DNA of 64,000 bases from Halorubrum salinum (GTDB lineage: Archaea > Halobacteriota > Halobacteria > Halobacteriales > Haloferacaceae), in NCBI RefSeq assembly GCF_024494575.1, contig NZ_JANHDO010000002.1, forward strand, positions 248,001 through 312,000, in the 5' to 3' direction. The notes below the pieces were generated by a model that worked only from the letters and a program-made list of their open reading frames with translations, was not told the DNA's origin and searched no databases. Shown piece after piece: positions 35,101 through 43,076 of this stretch (the first letter of the stretch is position 1; the number at the start of each line of letters is the position of its first letter). The translations under genes were made by a program, and so were the position numbers.

Positions 35101-36246
35101 GTACAGGAGATCGAACACTACTCGCCCCTTGATGTCCGGACCGCCCCAGCCGGAGCGCCACACCTCGCCGATCCGGGAGAGCCGGTCGACGGAGAGGTCG
35201 TACTGGCTCCCGTCGTCGAGCACCTCCAACCGGTCGAGGACGTACGGCGCGTCGAAGTCCTCGAAGTTCCACCCGGTCAACAGGTCCGGGTCGGTGTCGT
35301 CTATGTACGCGACGAACGCGTCCAGCATCGCGGCCTCCTCCTCGAAGGTGCGGACCGTGAACTCGAGGTCCGCGCTCTCGTCGCCGACGATCCCCTCGTA
35401 GCCGGGGAGGTCGTCCGGGGGCGGGATCTCGGCTTCGGGCGCGTCGTACAGCCAGACGACGTACTCGTCGTCGTAGGAATCGTGGCTCGTGAGACAGATG
35501 ATCGGCTCCTCGCCGTCTTCGGGGAAGCCGCGGCGGTCGTCGACCTCGATGTCGAAGGTGTTCACCCGGAGGTCGGCGTCGACCTCCGCGGGTTCGAGCA
35601 TGCCCTCGTGGACCTGAATCGTTCCCTCTTCGTCGTCGAGCCGCCGCTCCTCGACGCGGATGCCGCCGTTGAGCCCGTTGTCTATCAGAAAGCGGTTCGG
35701 GAAGAGGATGTCCGCCTCGAACGTCGTCGCGAAGTCGTCTCGGATGTTCCCGACGTCGCGGGGCGTCCGCGTGACGATCCGGGTGAGCGGCTCGCCGCGA
35801 ATGCTCTCGTACGTCTCGCCGTCGGCGTCCTCCTCGCGCGTTCCGATCACCACGTCGTACTCCTCCACCGGGTCGCGGTCGAGATCGGTCGTGGGAACGT
35901 AGAAATACGGTTCGACGCCCAGCACGCGGACGTGTTCGACGACGTCGTGATCGGCGTCGACGCGGTCCGCCGGACGCCGCCCGAAGACGTGGACGACCGG
36001 GTACTCGTCGCTCCCGTACCCCTCGACGGCGTAGTCGATCTGCGTGATCATCAGCTCGACGGTCCCGGTCGAGTCCGGGAACTTCGCCTCGTCGACGTCG
36101 ACCACGTCGCTGACGCGGCCGCGTCCGCCGCCGGCGACGACCGCCGCTTCCTCCGCGGCGAGGTCGTCGCGGTCGGCCGCGCCGCCTCCCGAGCCGTCGT
36201 CCGTCACGTCGGACGACGAGAAGTCCGACAGCCCCGACTGAGTCAT
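32134..36246 (-). CDS. polB: Family B DNA polymerase with intein
   Basis: Replicative-type archaeal PolB with 3'-5' proofreading. The precursor has 1370 residues; removing the intein leaves 931, the usual haloarchaeal size. Exonuclease motifs are NTFDIEVDD, GWNFEDFDAPYVLDRL and YSIRDVELC. Polymerase motifs are SLYP (LDLKSLYPMSMV), KVLMNSLYG and YGD/TDS, the last interrupted after Asp654 by the intein. The C-terminus QTGLGSFM is a PIP-box-like PCNA-binding peptide. ATG 36246 gives the conserved MTQSGLSDF start; a longer in-frame form would cross the divergent promoter. Transcribed alone, divergent from the 59-residue gene at 36342. Confidence 0.97.
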   Translation of the reverse strand: MTQSGLSDFSSSDVTDDGSGGGAADRDDLAAEEAAVVAGGGRGRVSDVVDVDEAKFPDSTGTVELMITQIDYAVEGYGSDEYPVVHVFGRRPADRVDADHDVVEHVRVLGVEPYFYVPTTDLDRDPVEEYDVVIGTREEDADGETYESIRGEPLTRIVTRTPRDVGNIRDDFATTFEADILFPNRFLIDNGLNGGIRVEERRLDDEEGTIQVHEGMLEPAEVDADLRVNTFDIEVDDRRGFPEDGEEPIICLTSHDSYDDEYVVWLYDAPEAEIPPPDDLPGYEGIVGDESADLEFTVRTFEEEAAMLDAFVAYIDDTDPDLLTGWNFEDFDAPYVLDRLEVLDDGSQYDLSVDRLSRIGEVWRSGWGGPDIKGRVVFDLLYAYKRTMFTELESYRLDAVGERELGVGKERYTGDIGDLWEQDPERLLEYSIRDVELCVEIDRAQDVIAFWDDARKIVGCKLEDATTPGDAVDMYVLHMAYGNFALPSKGQQEAEEFEGGAVFDPISGVREMVSVLDLKSLYPMSMVTINASPETKVDPGEYDGDTYQTPTGVHFRKEPDGIIREMVNELLDEREEKKALRNEHDPGTEAYEQYDRQQGAVKVLMNSLYGVFGWDRFRLYDREMSAGVTSTNREVIDFTSDVTEELDREVTYGDSVTGDRPVVVRDPEGIVRILPIEDLFDRADRDATAEVLVTADGGPVASSVFGKDRRRLPGWEALSLSSDGKPEWKPIEQAIRHETDKPVVSLQHKFGESTTTRDHSYVVDDGDEFVETAPEDVKEPVRIPGFPNVDTIDTIDVYEVLNGYAREYEDGRSVGSENARSKTKRIHADDQWVWFGHEHHDAIEKAIKVRRYIDLRSEEGRSLVRLLAAYVTEGSASTIETTDSKFGASIAESREEWLEGLREDYHRLFEGATASVIASDTAAERRVAYETGDGEQSVTYDDTTCKLQMMNELSAVFFREFAGQTSRGKRVPGFVFSLPDELQQLFVDVLVEGDGSREFPRYSKEYAERNFDFETTSRELAAGLSMLLTQRERKHSLKYRDAKDSYTIRTCDFYRRGRDPVVKEVDHDGYVYDLSVADNENFVDGVGGVVLHNTDSVMLSLGDLSKERAIETSFEIADHINERYDDFAREELNADSHRFEIEFEKLYRRFFQAGKKKRYAGHIVWKEGKDVDDIDITGFEYKRSDIAGITKEVQQNVIETIVTGDDIDEDMEEVKAYLVDVIARVLDGDVDLEEIGIPGGIGKKLDAYETPTAQVRGAKYANLMLGTNFGSGSKPKRLYVEKVHPDFWARMEDERGLDPQRDPLYGEFKRDPDVICFEYADQVPEEFEVDWEKMLDKTLKGPIERVIEALGMSWEEVKTGQEQTGLGSFM
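32968..34284 (-). mobile_element. PolB intein with LAGLIDADG endonuclease (YGD/TDS site)
   Basis: A 439-residue protein-splicing element, precursor residues 655-1093. It starts with Ser (SVTGDRPVVV, block A), has the TxxH of block B (STTTRDHSYVV), two DOD endonuclease motifs (LLAAYVTEGS and LFVDVLVEGDGS) and ends VDGVGGVVLHN followed by Thr1094 as the +1 nucleophile. It sits between Asp and Thr of the catalytic YGDTDS motif, the site often called pol-c. Base composition is clearly less GC-rich than the flanking polymerase, consistent with horizontal homing. All splice residues appear intact, so splicing is expected. Confidence 0.95.
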
Positions 36247-36341
36247 ACGCGTCCTTCGTCGCACCCGGCTAAAAAGCCCGTCTTTCGGGTGCGGCGAGGA
36301 CTCCCGCCACGGAAAGGCATATATCGTGCCACGCCGTACCA

Positions 36342-36521
36342 ATGTCCATGTCTTCGGACCCACGTTCGGACTTCGGGCGGTCTCGTGCGGTCGAGCGCGA
36401 CGCGGACGACGCCGAGGTGGAGGTGTACGAGGACGACGGAAACGTGGTGCTTTTCGACGCCGCCAACCCGCTCGCGTGGGTCGAAGCGAACCGAACGGTC
36501 AGGCTCGCGGACGCGCTCTGA
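36342..36521 (+). CDS. 59-residue DUF7331-like protein
   Basis: The small acidic protein has a disordered first half and the conserved-looking segment VVLFDAANPLAWVEANRTVRL at about 35-55. I recall this pattern from a haloarchaea-wide family of roughly 60 residues (DUF7331). A second in-frame ATG at 36348 is an alternative start. A TATA element (CATATATCG, about 36319-36327) lies upstream. Function unknown; compare the metal-regulated 55-residue protein at 4070. Confidence 0.8.
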   Translation: MSMSSDPRSDFGRSRAVERDADDAEVEVYEDDGNVVLFDAANPLAWVEANRTVRLADAL

Positions 36522-36590
36522 ACGCCCCGGACGGTTCGGCGCGGGCCGAGCAGTGCGGACGGAACCCCTTTGGCCCACCCTGACCTACCG

Positions 36591-37004
36591 GTGGCCGTGT
36601 TCCCCTTCGACGAGGACGACGAGGGCGAGGTCTCCTTCGGCGAGCAGTCCGACGCCGAGCGCGAGATGACGCCGGACATCCCGAAGGCCCCCTCGGTGCG
36701 GTCGTTCGACGACGACGGGGACTTCGAGGGGGCGAGCGACGTGGACCCGGGGACGCTCCGGGCGTTCGTCGCCGCGGTGATCTACGCCAACGCGGCGGTG
36801 CTTTTCGTCGCGCTCGGACCGCTGGTGTGGTACTTCGAGGGATGGACGCGGATCGGGGCGGGACTGTTCGTCGCCGGTCTCCTCGCCGGGATCCGAACGT
36901 ATCAGACGTACCGCGCGTGGCGGCGAGACCGCGATGCGGCGGAGTCTGCGGACGCGACCCAGCCCGACGACGCCGACGGAGACGACGGGCCCCCGGAAGC
37001 GTAA
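36591..37004 (+). CDS. Two-TM haloarchaeal membrane protein (DUF7322-like)
   Basis: From the GTG at 36591 the protein has 137 residues: a very acidic N-terminal half (FPFDEDDEGEVSFGE), two membrane helices at about 55-80 and 85-103, then a basic turn (YRAWRRDRD) and an acidic tail. TTG 36570 and GTG 36597 are alternative starts. No function is known. Confidence 0.72.
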   Translation: MAVFPFDEDDEGEVSFGEQSDAEREMTPDIPKAPSVRSFDDDGDFEGASDVDPGTLRAFVAAVIYANAAVLFVALGPLVWYFEGWTRIGAGLFVAGLLAGIRTYQTYRAWRRDRDAAESADATQPDDADGDDGPPEA

Positions 37005-37031
37005 TAGCCGGGAAGCCGCTCTGTCATCTCG

Positions 37032-37457
37032 ATGCAAACGGTTCGTGGCGCGGACGGCGAGACGTACCTCCTCGTGAAACGCTCCGCGGAGTCGAGCCGA
37101 GTGCGCGATCCGGCCACCGGCGAGGAGCGGTACGTCGACAACGAGGAACTGTCGGTCGTGGCGGGCGAATCTCCCCTCGCGACCGCGGCCAGCGGCGTTC
37201 CGGCGGCGGTTCGGCGGGTCCTGCGAGCGGTACACGACGACCGCTCGCTCGGCCTGCTCGCTATCGTCGTCGACGACGGGCCGATCGCCGTGCTCGACCT
37301 GCTCGATACCGCCGACATGTGCGAGTCCGACCTTCACGGGACGGTCGCCGAACTCCGCGCGGCCGGACTGATCGGCGAAACCGAGGTCGCCGGTCGGCGC
37401 GGCTACGAGGCGACCGCCGTCGCCGTCGAGGGACTGGCGCTGCTCCGGGGCGAGTGA
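37032..37457 (+). CDS. Haloarchaeal HTH-like protein (DUF7346-like)
   Basis: The 141-residue protein has an N-terminal beta part (ETYLLVKRSAESSRVRDP with GEERYVDNEEL) and a C-terminal winged-helix-like part (VLDLLDTADMCESDLHGTVAELRAAGLIGE). This resembles a haloarchaeal family that may bind DNA; DUF7346 is my recollection. It follows the two-TM gene by 27 bases and may be co-transcribed. Confidence 0.7.
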   Translation: MQTVRGADGETYLLVKRSAESSRVRDPATGEERYVDNEELSVVAGESPLATAASGVPAAVRRVLRAVHDDRSLGLLAIVVDDGPIAVLDLLDTADMCESDLHGTVAELRAAGLIGETEVAGRRGYEATAVAVEGLALLRGE

Positions 37458-37532
37458 CCGCATCTGACGGGCGCGACGGCGGGTCCGTCGACGCGTAGTC
37501 CCCTCCGACCCCACGGCGTCGGTCTGTGGTCG

Positions 37533-38174
37533 TCAGTCGTCGGGGTACTTCGGCTCGCGGCGCTCGGCGCGTTCGGTCGCGCGTTCGAGGGCCTCGCGGA
37601 CGGTGTCGGGGCCGTCGCTCGCGCGGTAGACGTCGCCGTGTCCGGGGTACATCGCGTCGACGGTATCCGGCACCCGATCGAGGAGCGTGTGGAGGCTCTC
37701 GATCAGGCGCTCGCGCGACTGCCCGGCCATGTCGGTGCGACCGAACGAGCCGTCGTCGAACGCCCCGTCGTTGTACACGAACACGTCGCCGGAGTAGAGC
37801 CGCGCGTCGCCGACGAGCGAGACGTGGTCGTCGGCGTGCCCGGGCGTGAACACGACCTCGCACGCCTCGTCCCCGACGAGGATCTCGTCGCCGTCGCCGA
37901 TCGCCACGTCCCGTCGCGGGTGCGATCCGTTCGCGTACATCGTCGCGTCGAAGCGGTCGAGCACCGCGTCCAGCTCTCCGACGTGGTCGTGGTGCTGGTG
38001 GGTTACGACGACGCGGTCGAGCCCGTCGACGCCGGCGTCGTCGAGCGCGTCTGCGATCACGTCCCCGACGCCGGGCATCGTGCCGGCGTCGACGAGCGTC
38101 GTCGCCTCGCCGGGGACGAGGTACGCGTTGCAGGTGAACTCTTCCGCGTCTGCGGTAACCGTGATCGGTTCCAT
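37533..38174 (-). CDS. MBL-fold metallo-hydrolase
   Basis: Predicted Zn hydrolase of 213 residues in the glyoxalase-II-like branch. All metal-ligand motifs are present: HQHHDH (about 59-64), His in TPGHADDHVS, Asp in YSGDVFVY and the late His in YPGHGDVY. Substrate unknown, likely a thioester or lactone. ATG 38174 is preferred over the start two codons upstream. Just upstream of its TATA element lie two 19-base direct repeats with 21-base period. Confidence 0.9.
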   Translation of the reverse strand: MEPITVTADAEEFTCNAYLVPGEATTLVDAGTMPGVGDVIADALDDAGVDGLDRVVVTHQHHDHVGELDAVLDRFDATMYANGSHPRRDVAIGDGDEILVGDEACEVVFTPGHADDHVSLVGDARLYSGDVFVYNDGAFDDGSFGRTDMAGQSRERLIESLHTLLDRVPDTVDAMYPGHGDVYRASDGPDTVREALERATERAERREPKYPDD

Positions 38175-38204
38175 ACACACGCGACGTCGCGCGGCGAGTA
38201 AAAA

Positions 38205-38244
38205 CGTGCAGTTCGGCAGACGAATCGTGCAGTTCGGCAGACGA
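38205..38244 (-). promoter_or_regulatory. Tandem 21-bp-period sites upstream of MBL gene
   Basis: The identical 19-mer CGTGCAGTTCGGCAGACGA occurs at 38205-38223 and 38226-38244, exactly two helical turns apart. It directly abuts the TATA-like element of the minus-strand MBL gene (about 38196-38203) and lies about 70 bases before the plus-strand gene at 38315. The arrangement suggests binding of two regulator dimers on the same DNA face. Confidence 0.7.
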
Positions 38245-38314
38245 CGGATTCCGGCACTGAGCCCCGCTACCGACAGGGGTTTTATTTGTCGTCAGCCGCT
38301 ATTTCGGGGTAGAC

Positions 38315-38497
38315 ATGGGCTTCGGAAGCTACGACGAATCCGAACAGGAGAACCAGGACCTGGACGCGGATTTCGACGACGACAACGGAGTCCGCGCGGC
38401 CGAATCGGCTCACGAGGGGTCGGTCGACTACGAGCCCGGCGCGTCGAACGACGAGCTCCTCGACCGCCTCAAAGACATCAAATCCGAGGAGACCTGA
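38315..38497 (+). CDS. DUF5786 family protein
   Basis: The 60-residue, very acidic protein begins with the conserved MGFGSYDESEQ of DUF5786 and ends in a short helix ELLDRLKDIKSEE. It is present throughout haloarchaea; function unknown. A TATA element (GTTTTATTTG, 38279-38288) precedes it. The DUF99 gene starts 4 bases after its stop, so they are co-transcribed. Confidence 0.9.
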   Translation: MGFGSYDESEQENQDLDADFDDDNGVRAAESAHEGSVDYEPGASNDELLDRLKDIKSEET

Positions 38498-38501
38498 TCG
38501 G

Positions 38502-39155
38502 GTGCGACCGCCGAGCCGGACGCTCGGAATCGCGTTTTCAGACGGCACCCGACACAGCCGCGTAGCCGGCGCCGTCGTCAGGGCCGACGGCACGCTCGAC
38601 GGCCTCGGCTTCGAGCGGTGTACGGTCGGCGGCACCGACGCGGCCGACGCCGTGGCCGACCTCGTCGGCGCGCTCGGCCGCGAGGACGTTCGCCACGTCG
38701 CCTGCGACGGGATCGCCCCCGCGTGGTTCAACGTCCTCGACCTCCGTCGGCTTCACGAGGTGCTCGACGCGCCGGTGTACTCGGTGAGCTACGAGCCGAG
38801 CCCCGGGCTCGAACCGGCGCTCCGCGAGGCGTTCGACGGGGACGCGCTCGCGGCCCGCCTCGCGACCTACCGGTCGCTCCCGCCCCGAGTTCGGGTCGAG
38901 ACGCCGGACTCGGACGGGGCAGACGGGTCGAGCCCGCTGTTCGTCCGCGCCGTCGGGCTCGACACCGACGCCGCGGCGGCCGCGGCCCGCGGGCTCGTCG
39001 GCGAGGGGTTTCGGCGGCCGGAGCCGCTCCGGGTCGCCGGTATCGCGGCGAGCGCGCACCGCGAGGCGATCGAGGCGGACGGAACGGCCGACGTCGACGG
39101 GCCGGTCGACGCCGACGAGACGGCCGAAGCCGGCGACCCGGACGGCCCGCAGTGA
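38502..39155 (+). CDS. DUF99 family protein (putative endonuclease)
   Basis: The 217-residue protein matches DUF99: LGIAFSDG near the N-terminus, TDAADAVADLVGAL, the ACDGIAPAWFNVLDLRRLHE segment, and PVYSVSYEPSPGLEPALREAF. The family has been annotated as endonuclease dU; the fold relates to endonuclease V-type nucleases. The start is GTG. The C-terminal 30 residues are low-complexity acidic. A DNA-repair role would fit the uracil-DNA glycosylase that follows 50 bases later. Confidence 0.82.
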   Translation: MRPPSRTLGIAFSDGTRHSRVAGAVVRADGTLDGLGFERCTVGGTDAADAVADLVGALGREDVRHVACDGIAPAWFNVLDLRRLHEVLDAPVYSVSYEPSPGLEPALREAFDGDALAARLATYRSLPPRVRVETPDSDGADGSSPLFVRAVGLDTDAAAAAARGLVGEGFRRPEPLRVAGIAASAHREAIEADGTADVDGPVDADETAEAGDPDGPQ

Positions 39156-39205
39156 CGCGGGGCGAACGGGGGCCACTTATGTCGCGGCCGTGCCGATACG
39201 GGCGC

Positions 39206-39817
39206 ATGAGCGAACTCGACGACGACCTCCGCGTGTCCGCCTGCGAGCGCTGTCCGGCGCTCGTCGAGTCCCGGACTCGGATCGTCGACGGCGTCGGCCC
39301 GACGGACGCCGACCTGCTGTTCGTGGGCGAGGGGCCGGGAGCGAACGAAGACGAGCGGGGGGAGCCCTTCGTCGGGCGGTCCGGCGACGTGCTCGACGAG
39401 GCGCTCCGCGACGCCGGACTCGCGCGGGCAGACGTGCGCATCACGAACTGCGTCCGGTGTCGGCCGCCGGACAACCGCGACCCGACGGGCGAGGAACTGG
39501 CGAACTGCCGCGGCTACCTCGACGCCGAGATCGACCGCCTCGCGCCCGACCTGATCGTGACCCTCGGAAAGGTCCCGAGCGAGCACCTGCTCGACCGGTC
39601 GGTCGCGATCACGTCGGAGGCGGGCGAGGTCGTCGACGCCCGGATCGCGGACGCGTCGCGCCGGGTGCTCCTCTCCGTCCATCCGGCGGCGACGCTGTAC
39701 GACCGGAGCCAGCGCGAGGGGTTCTTCGAGGGGATCGCACTGGCCGCGGAGGTCGCCGGCGTCGGCGACGCGACGAAATCGGGCGGTGACGGTCAGTCGC
39801 GCCTCGGCGAGTTCTGA
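39206..39817 (+). CDS. Uracil-DNA glycosylase, family 4
   Basis: Removes uracil from DNA. The 203-residue protein has the Fe-S cysteines at C13, C16, C85 and C101 (with C82 nearby), motif 1 GEGPGANEDERGEPFVGRSG at 41-60 and motif 2 as HPAATLY. The extreme C-terminus QSRLGEF fits a PIP-box for PCNA. ATG 39206 is preferred; another in-frame ATG lies nine codons upstream at 39179. Confidence 0.94.
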   Translation: MSELDDDLRVSACERCPALVESRTRIVDGVGPTDADLLFVGEGPGANEDERGEPFVGRSGDVLDEALRDAGLARADVRITNCVRCRPPDNRDPTGEELANCRGYLDAEIDRLAPDLIVTLGKVPSEHLLDRSVAITSEAGEVVDARIADASRRVLLSVHPAATLYDRSQREGFFEGIALAAEVAGVGDATKSGGDGQSRLGEF

Positions 39818-39880
39818 GGTCGCGGTCGGGCCGACTGTCGCAAGGGAAACCGACTTTTCCGTGCCCCTCCGAGTGGGCCT

Positions 39881-40540
39881 ATGAGCTCCTTCGAGCCGCC
39901 GGCGGAGACGCTTGCGGACGTCGTGTTAGTCGACTACGGCCTCGGGAACCTCCGGTCTGCCACCCGCGGGCTCGAACGCGCGGGCGCGTCGGTCGAGATC
40001 ACCGACGACCCCGAGGCGTTCGCCGAGGCCGACGGGGTCGTCCTCCCCGGCGTCGGCGCGTTCCGCGAGGGGATGGAGAACGCCGGTCCGCTGCGCGAGG
40101 CGCTGACTGACCACGCCGACGCCGGTCGCCCGCTCTTCGGGATCTGTCTCGGCATGCAGATGCTTCTCACGTCGAGCGAGGAGGCCGACCACGAGGGCGA
40201 AGGCGAGGTGACCGGCCTCGATCTCGTCCCCGGGACGAACGTTCGGTTCGACGTCGATCGCAAGGTGCCACACATGGGGTGGAACGAGCTGTCGGTGGAG
40301 CGCGATCATCCCATCGTCGACGGGGTGGACGGCCGGTACGCCTACTTCGTCCACTCCTACTACGCCGAACCGGACGACCCCGACAGCGTGGTCGCCACCG
40401 CCGACTACGGCGTCGACTTCCCCGCCGTCGTGGCCAACGACGCGGGCAACGTGTTCGGCACGCAGTTCCACCCCGAAAAGAGCGGGGAGACGGGGCTTCA
40501 GATCCTGCGGAACTTCGTCGAGTTCTGCGCGGACCGCTAG
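39881..40540 (+). CDS. hisH: Imidazole glycerol phosphate synthase subunit HisH
   Basis: Glutaminase subunit supplying ammonia to HisF in histidine synthesis. The 219-residue class I amidotransferase has the nucleophile Cys89 in GICLGMQ, the oxyanion PGVGAF at 56-61, and the His-Glu pair in QFHPEKSG. No other his gene is adjacent. An inverted repeat 47 bases past the stop may end the transcript. Confidence 0.95.
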   Translation: MSSFEPPAETLADVVLVDYGLGNLRSATRGLERAGASVEITDDPEAFAEADGVVLPGVGAFREGMENAGPLREALTDHADAGRPLFGICLGMQMLLTSSEEADHEGEGEVTGLDLVPGTNVRFDVDRKVPHMGWNELSVERDHPIVDGVDGRYAYFVHSYYAEPDDPDSVVATADYGVDFPAVVANDAGNVFGTQFHPEKSGETGLQILRNFVEFCADR

Positions 40541-40586
40541 GCTCGGAGACACCGCTCGTCGCGGCCACACCGTCGAAAAACCCACG

Positions 40587-40610
40587 ATACGGGGAATATC
40601 TACCGTATTT
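40587..40610 (+). terminator. Inverted repeat followed by T-run after hisH
   Basis: ATACGG (40587-40592) and CCGTAT (40603-40608) pair around a 10-base AT-rich loop, and TTTTT begins within the second arm (40606-40612 region). It could terminate hisH or be an operator for the downstream zinc-finger gene. Confidence 0.4.
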
Positions 40611-40696
40611 TTCCATGCGTGTCCGGCTTCTCTGCCACGCGGTTCCGTGAGAACCACGGCAAGATATATATACGCGCATGGCATTACCTAGCATGC

Positions 40697-40879
40697 ATGT
40701 CTAGTAGTGCACCCAGCTCGGACGACGACGTGTTCGACGAGTTCCTGTCCGATCGCGGCCACGAGACAGAGATCGTACGCTGGGAACGATCCTATAACAA
40801 GCTTCAGTGCCCGGAGTGCGGTGCACTACACCCCGAGGGAACGGCCCGGTGTGGCGTCTGCGACTGGCGGCCGACCTGA
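40697..40879 (+). CDS. HVO_0416-family zinc finger protein
   Basis: 60-residue haloarchaeal zinc-ribbon protein: conserved DDVFDEFLSDRGHETE, then ERSYNKLQCPECGALH and CGVCDW, giving a Cys4 site (residues 38, 41, 52, 55). A strong TATA box (AAGATATATATA, about 40661-40672) sits about 28 bases upstream of the ATG, indicating a leaderless, probably abundant mRNA. The family matches HVO_0416; role unknown. Confidence 0.88.
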   Translation: MSSSAPSSDDDVFDEFLSDRGHETEIVRWERSYNKLQCPECGALHPEGTARCGVCDWRPT

Positions 40880-40967
40880 CCGTCTGCCCGTCAGTCGACC
40901 GGCGAGCGGCTTTCTTTCGGGCGCAATCGGCGGTAGCATTATATAGTATCAATCGTGAGTCACGACC

Positions 40968-41126
40968 ATGCCGACCTGCCAGAACTGCGGCTCGTTCGTC
41001 ACGGCCGACTACGTTCGGGTGTTCACCCCGAACGAGGTCGACCGTCCGCGCGTCTGTCCGGCCTGCGAGAATCTCGTGCGCGACGGGGGTGACGTCCGCG
41101 AGGCCCGCGCAACCCGGGGCAACTGA
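40968..41126 (+). CDS. 52-residue zinc-ribbon protein (DUF7563-like)
   Basis: Cys4 zinc ribbon with CQNC at residues 4-7 and CPAC at about 30-33, separated by SFVTADYVRVFTPNEVDRPR. It resembles the haloarchaeal DUF7563 family. A TATA box (TTATATAGTA, 40939-40948) lies about 20-29 bases upstream of the ATG. Function unknown; zinc ribbons of this size often bind nucleic acid or other proteins. Confidence 0.82.
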   Translation: MPTCQNCGSFVTADYVRVFTPNEVDRPRVCPACENLVRDGGDVREARATRGN

Positions 41127-41231
41127 AACGCGCCTCCGACGATGCGTCACCGAGCACACCCCGGCCGAGCGACATTCCCGCCGTCTCCCTGACCCACGGC
41201 GTTTAAGAAGAACCGGAATCTGGGGTAGATA

Positions 41232-43076
41232 ATGACCGATCCCACGGTGACGCGACTCTTCGGCGGTCCGGGCAGCGGGAAGACCACGGCGCTTCTGGAC
41301 CGCGTCGAAGGGATCCTCGACGACGAGGGCGCGGACGTTCGCGACGTCCTCGTCGTCTCGTACACGCGCGCGGCAGCGGCCGAGATCCGCGAGCGGCTCG
41401 CAGAGCGGCTCGACATCTCGCCGCGGAGCCTCCAGGGGAACGTTAGCACGATGCACGCGAAGGCGTACGAGCTGCTCGACCTCTCCCGCGGCGACGTGGT
41501 CGGCGAAGACGACAAGGAGGCGTTCTGTGAGGAGTACGGCATCGAGTTCGAGGACCAACACGGCGGTGCCGGCCGCCGGACCGCCCGGTCGACGACGATC
41601 GGCAACAAGATCATCGCCACCTCGCAGTGGCTCCAGCGCACCGAGCGCGACGTGGCAGACTGGTACGACGTCCCCTTCCAGTGGAACGTCGAAGAGGTCA
41701 GACTGCCGCCCGAAGAGGACCCGAACGCCCAGCAGGGGAACAAGTACACGCCGACGTGGCCTTCCGACGACGACCGGATCGACATCCCGGAGACGATCCG
41801 CGCGTGGCGTGCGTACAAGGGCGACAACGACCTCGTCGGCTTCGCCGACATGCTCGAACGCGTCGCCCAGCGATCGCTCGTCCCGAACGTCGACTACCTG
41901 ATCATCGACGAGTTCCAGGATATCACGACGCTGCAGTACAACGTCTTCGAGGAGTGGCGGCCGCACATGCGGAAGGTCCTCATCGCCGGCGACGACGACC
42001 AGGTCGTCTACGCGTGGCAGGGTGCCGACCCCGACCTCCTCTTGGACACGGACGTGGACGAAGACGTCGTCCTCCCGAACTCCTACCGGCTCCCCTCCGA
42101 GATACTCAACGTCGTCAACGCGGAGATACGCCACATCGACAAGCGACAAGAGAAGGATCTGCATCCCCGCAAGGAGGGCGGCACCGTCGAGGCGATCGAG
42201 TCGCCGTCGATGCTCGAACTCGTCCGGAACGTCCGGTACACGGTCGACGACGACGAGGGGAGCGTGATGTGTCTGTTCCGTGCGCGCTATCAGATGTTCG
42301 ATTTCATCGACGAGTTCATCGACCACGGGATCCCCTTCACGATGCTGACGGACGGTCGGATGTGGACCGACCGCATCCAAGACTACGTCAGCGCCATCGA
42401 GAAATCGGACGCGGGCGATCCCGTGAACGGGCTGGAGGCCCGCCGGCTCGCCGACATGTTACAGGACTCGGCGTTCGGCACGCACGACCGCGACGAGTTC
42501 TACGACTTCCTCGACGACCGCGAGGAGGCGGCCGACGCGGACGACGTCGCGCAGATCGAGGTGACGACGGACGAGCTGGACGACTTCATCCCCTTCATGC
42601 CCGACGCGGAGAGCGCCGACGACATGGTGCGGAAGGTGACGAGCTTCCAGCGGAAGTCGATGGGCGCGTACTTCGGCGGCGAGTACGAGGGGATGGACCC
42701 GACTCGCGTCCGCGTCGGCACCATCCACTCGGCGAAGGGCCGCGAGGCCGACCACGTGTTCGTCGCGACCGACCTCACGGAGAAGGTCGTCGAGCAGATG
42801 GCGGCCTCCATCGACGATCCCACCAACATCGACGGGGTCGAAGAGTTCACCAAGACCACGAGCCCGGTCCCCGTTCTCACCGACAACGAGCGCCGCGTCT
42901 TCTACGTCGGAATGTCGCGTGCCCGCGAGCGGCTGGTGATCATGGAGAGCCTGATAAGCGGTGCGCCGACCCTCCCGATCAGCGTCCTTCTGTTCAACGA
43001 GCTGCGCGAGGAGCCGGCACAGGACCTCATAGACGAGGTACAGGCGGAGCTGGCGGTCCCCGAGCCCGAGCCGTGA
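41232..43076 (+). CDS. UvrD/Rep-type superfamily 1 helicase
   Basis: ATP-dependent DNA helicase of 614 residues. Walker A GGPGSGKTT at 11-19, motif Ia TRAAAAEIRERL, motif II DEFQD near 226, motif III AGDDDQVVYAWQGADP, motif V HSAKGREADHVFVATDL and motif VI VFYVGMSRARERLV are all present. It is shorter than bacterial UvrD but has all SF1 motifs. Its stop overlaps the GTG of the next gene by four bases, so the two are co-translated. Confidence 0.93.
   Translation: MTDPTVTRLFGGPGSGKTTALLDRVEGILDDEGADVRDVLVVSYTRAAAAEIRERLAERLDISPRSLQGNVSTMHAKAYELLDLSRGDVVGEDDKEAFCEEYGIEFEDQHGGAGRRTARSTTIGNKIIATSQWLQRTERDVADWYDVPFQWNVEEVRLPPEEDPNAQQGNKYTPTWPSDDDRIDIPETIRAWRAYKGDNDLVGFADMLERVAQRSLVPNVDYLIIDEFQDITTLQYNVFEEWRPHMRKVLIAGDDDQVVYAWQGADPDLLLDTDVDEDVVLPNSYRLPSEILNVVNAEIRHIDKRQEKDLHPRKEGGTVEAIESPSMLELVRNVRYTVDDDEGSVMCLFRARYQMFDFIDEFIDHGIPFTMLTDGRMWTDRIQDYVSAIEKSDAGDPVNGLEARRLADMLQDSAFGTHDRDEFYDFLDDREEAADADDVAQIEVTTDELDDFIPFMPDAESADDMVRKVTSFQRKSMGAYFGGEYEGMDPTRVRVGTIHSAKGREADHVFVATDLTEKVVEQMAASIDDPTNIDGVEEFTKTTSPVPVLTDNERRVFYVGMSRARERLVIMESLISGAPTLPISVLLFNELREEPAQDLIDEVQAELAVPEPEP

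Noticed and set aside
41627-43072. Upstream extension of the M24 protein through the helicase gene
   Set aside because: The helicase frame has all SF1 motifs; the M24 homology starts only after the GTG at 43073.
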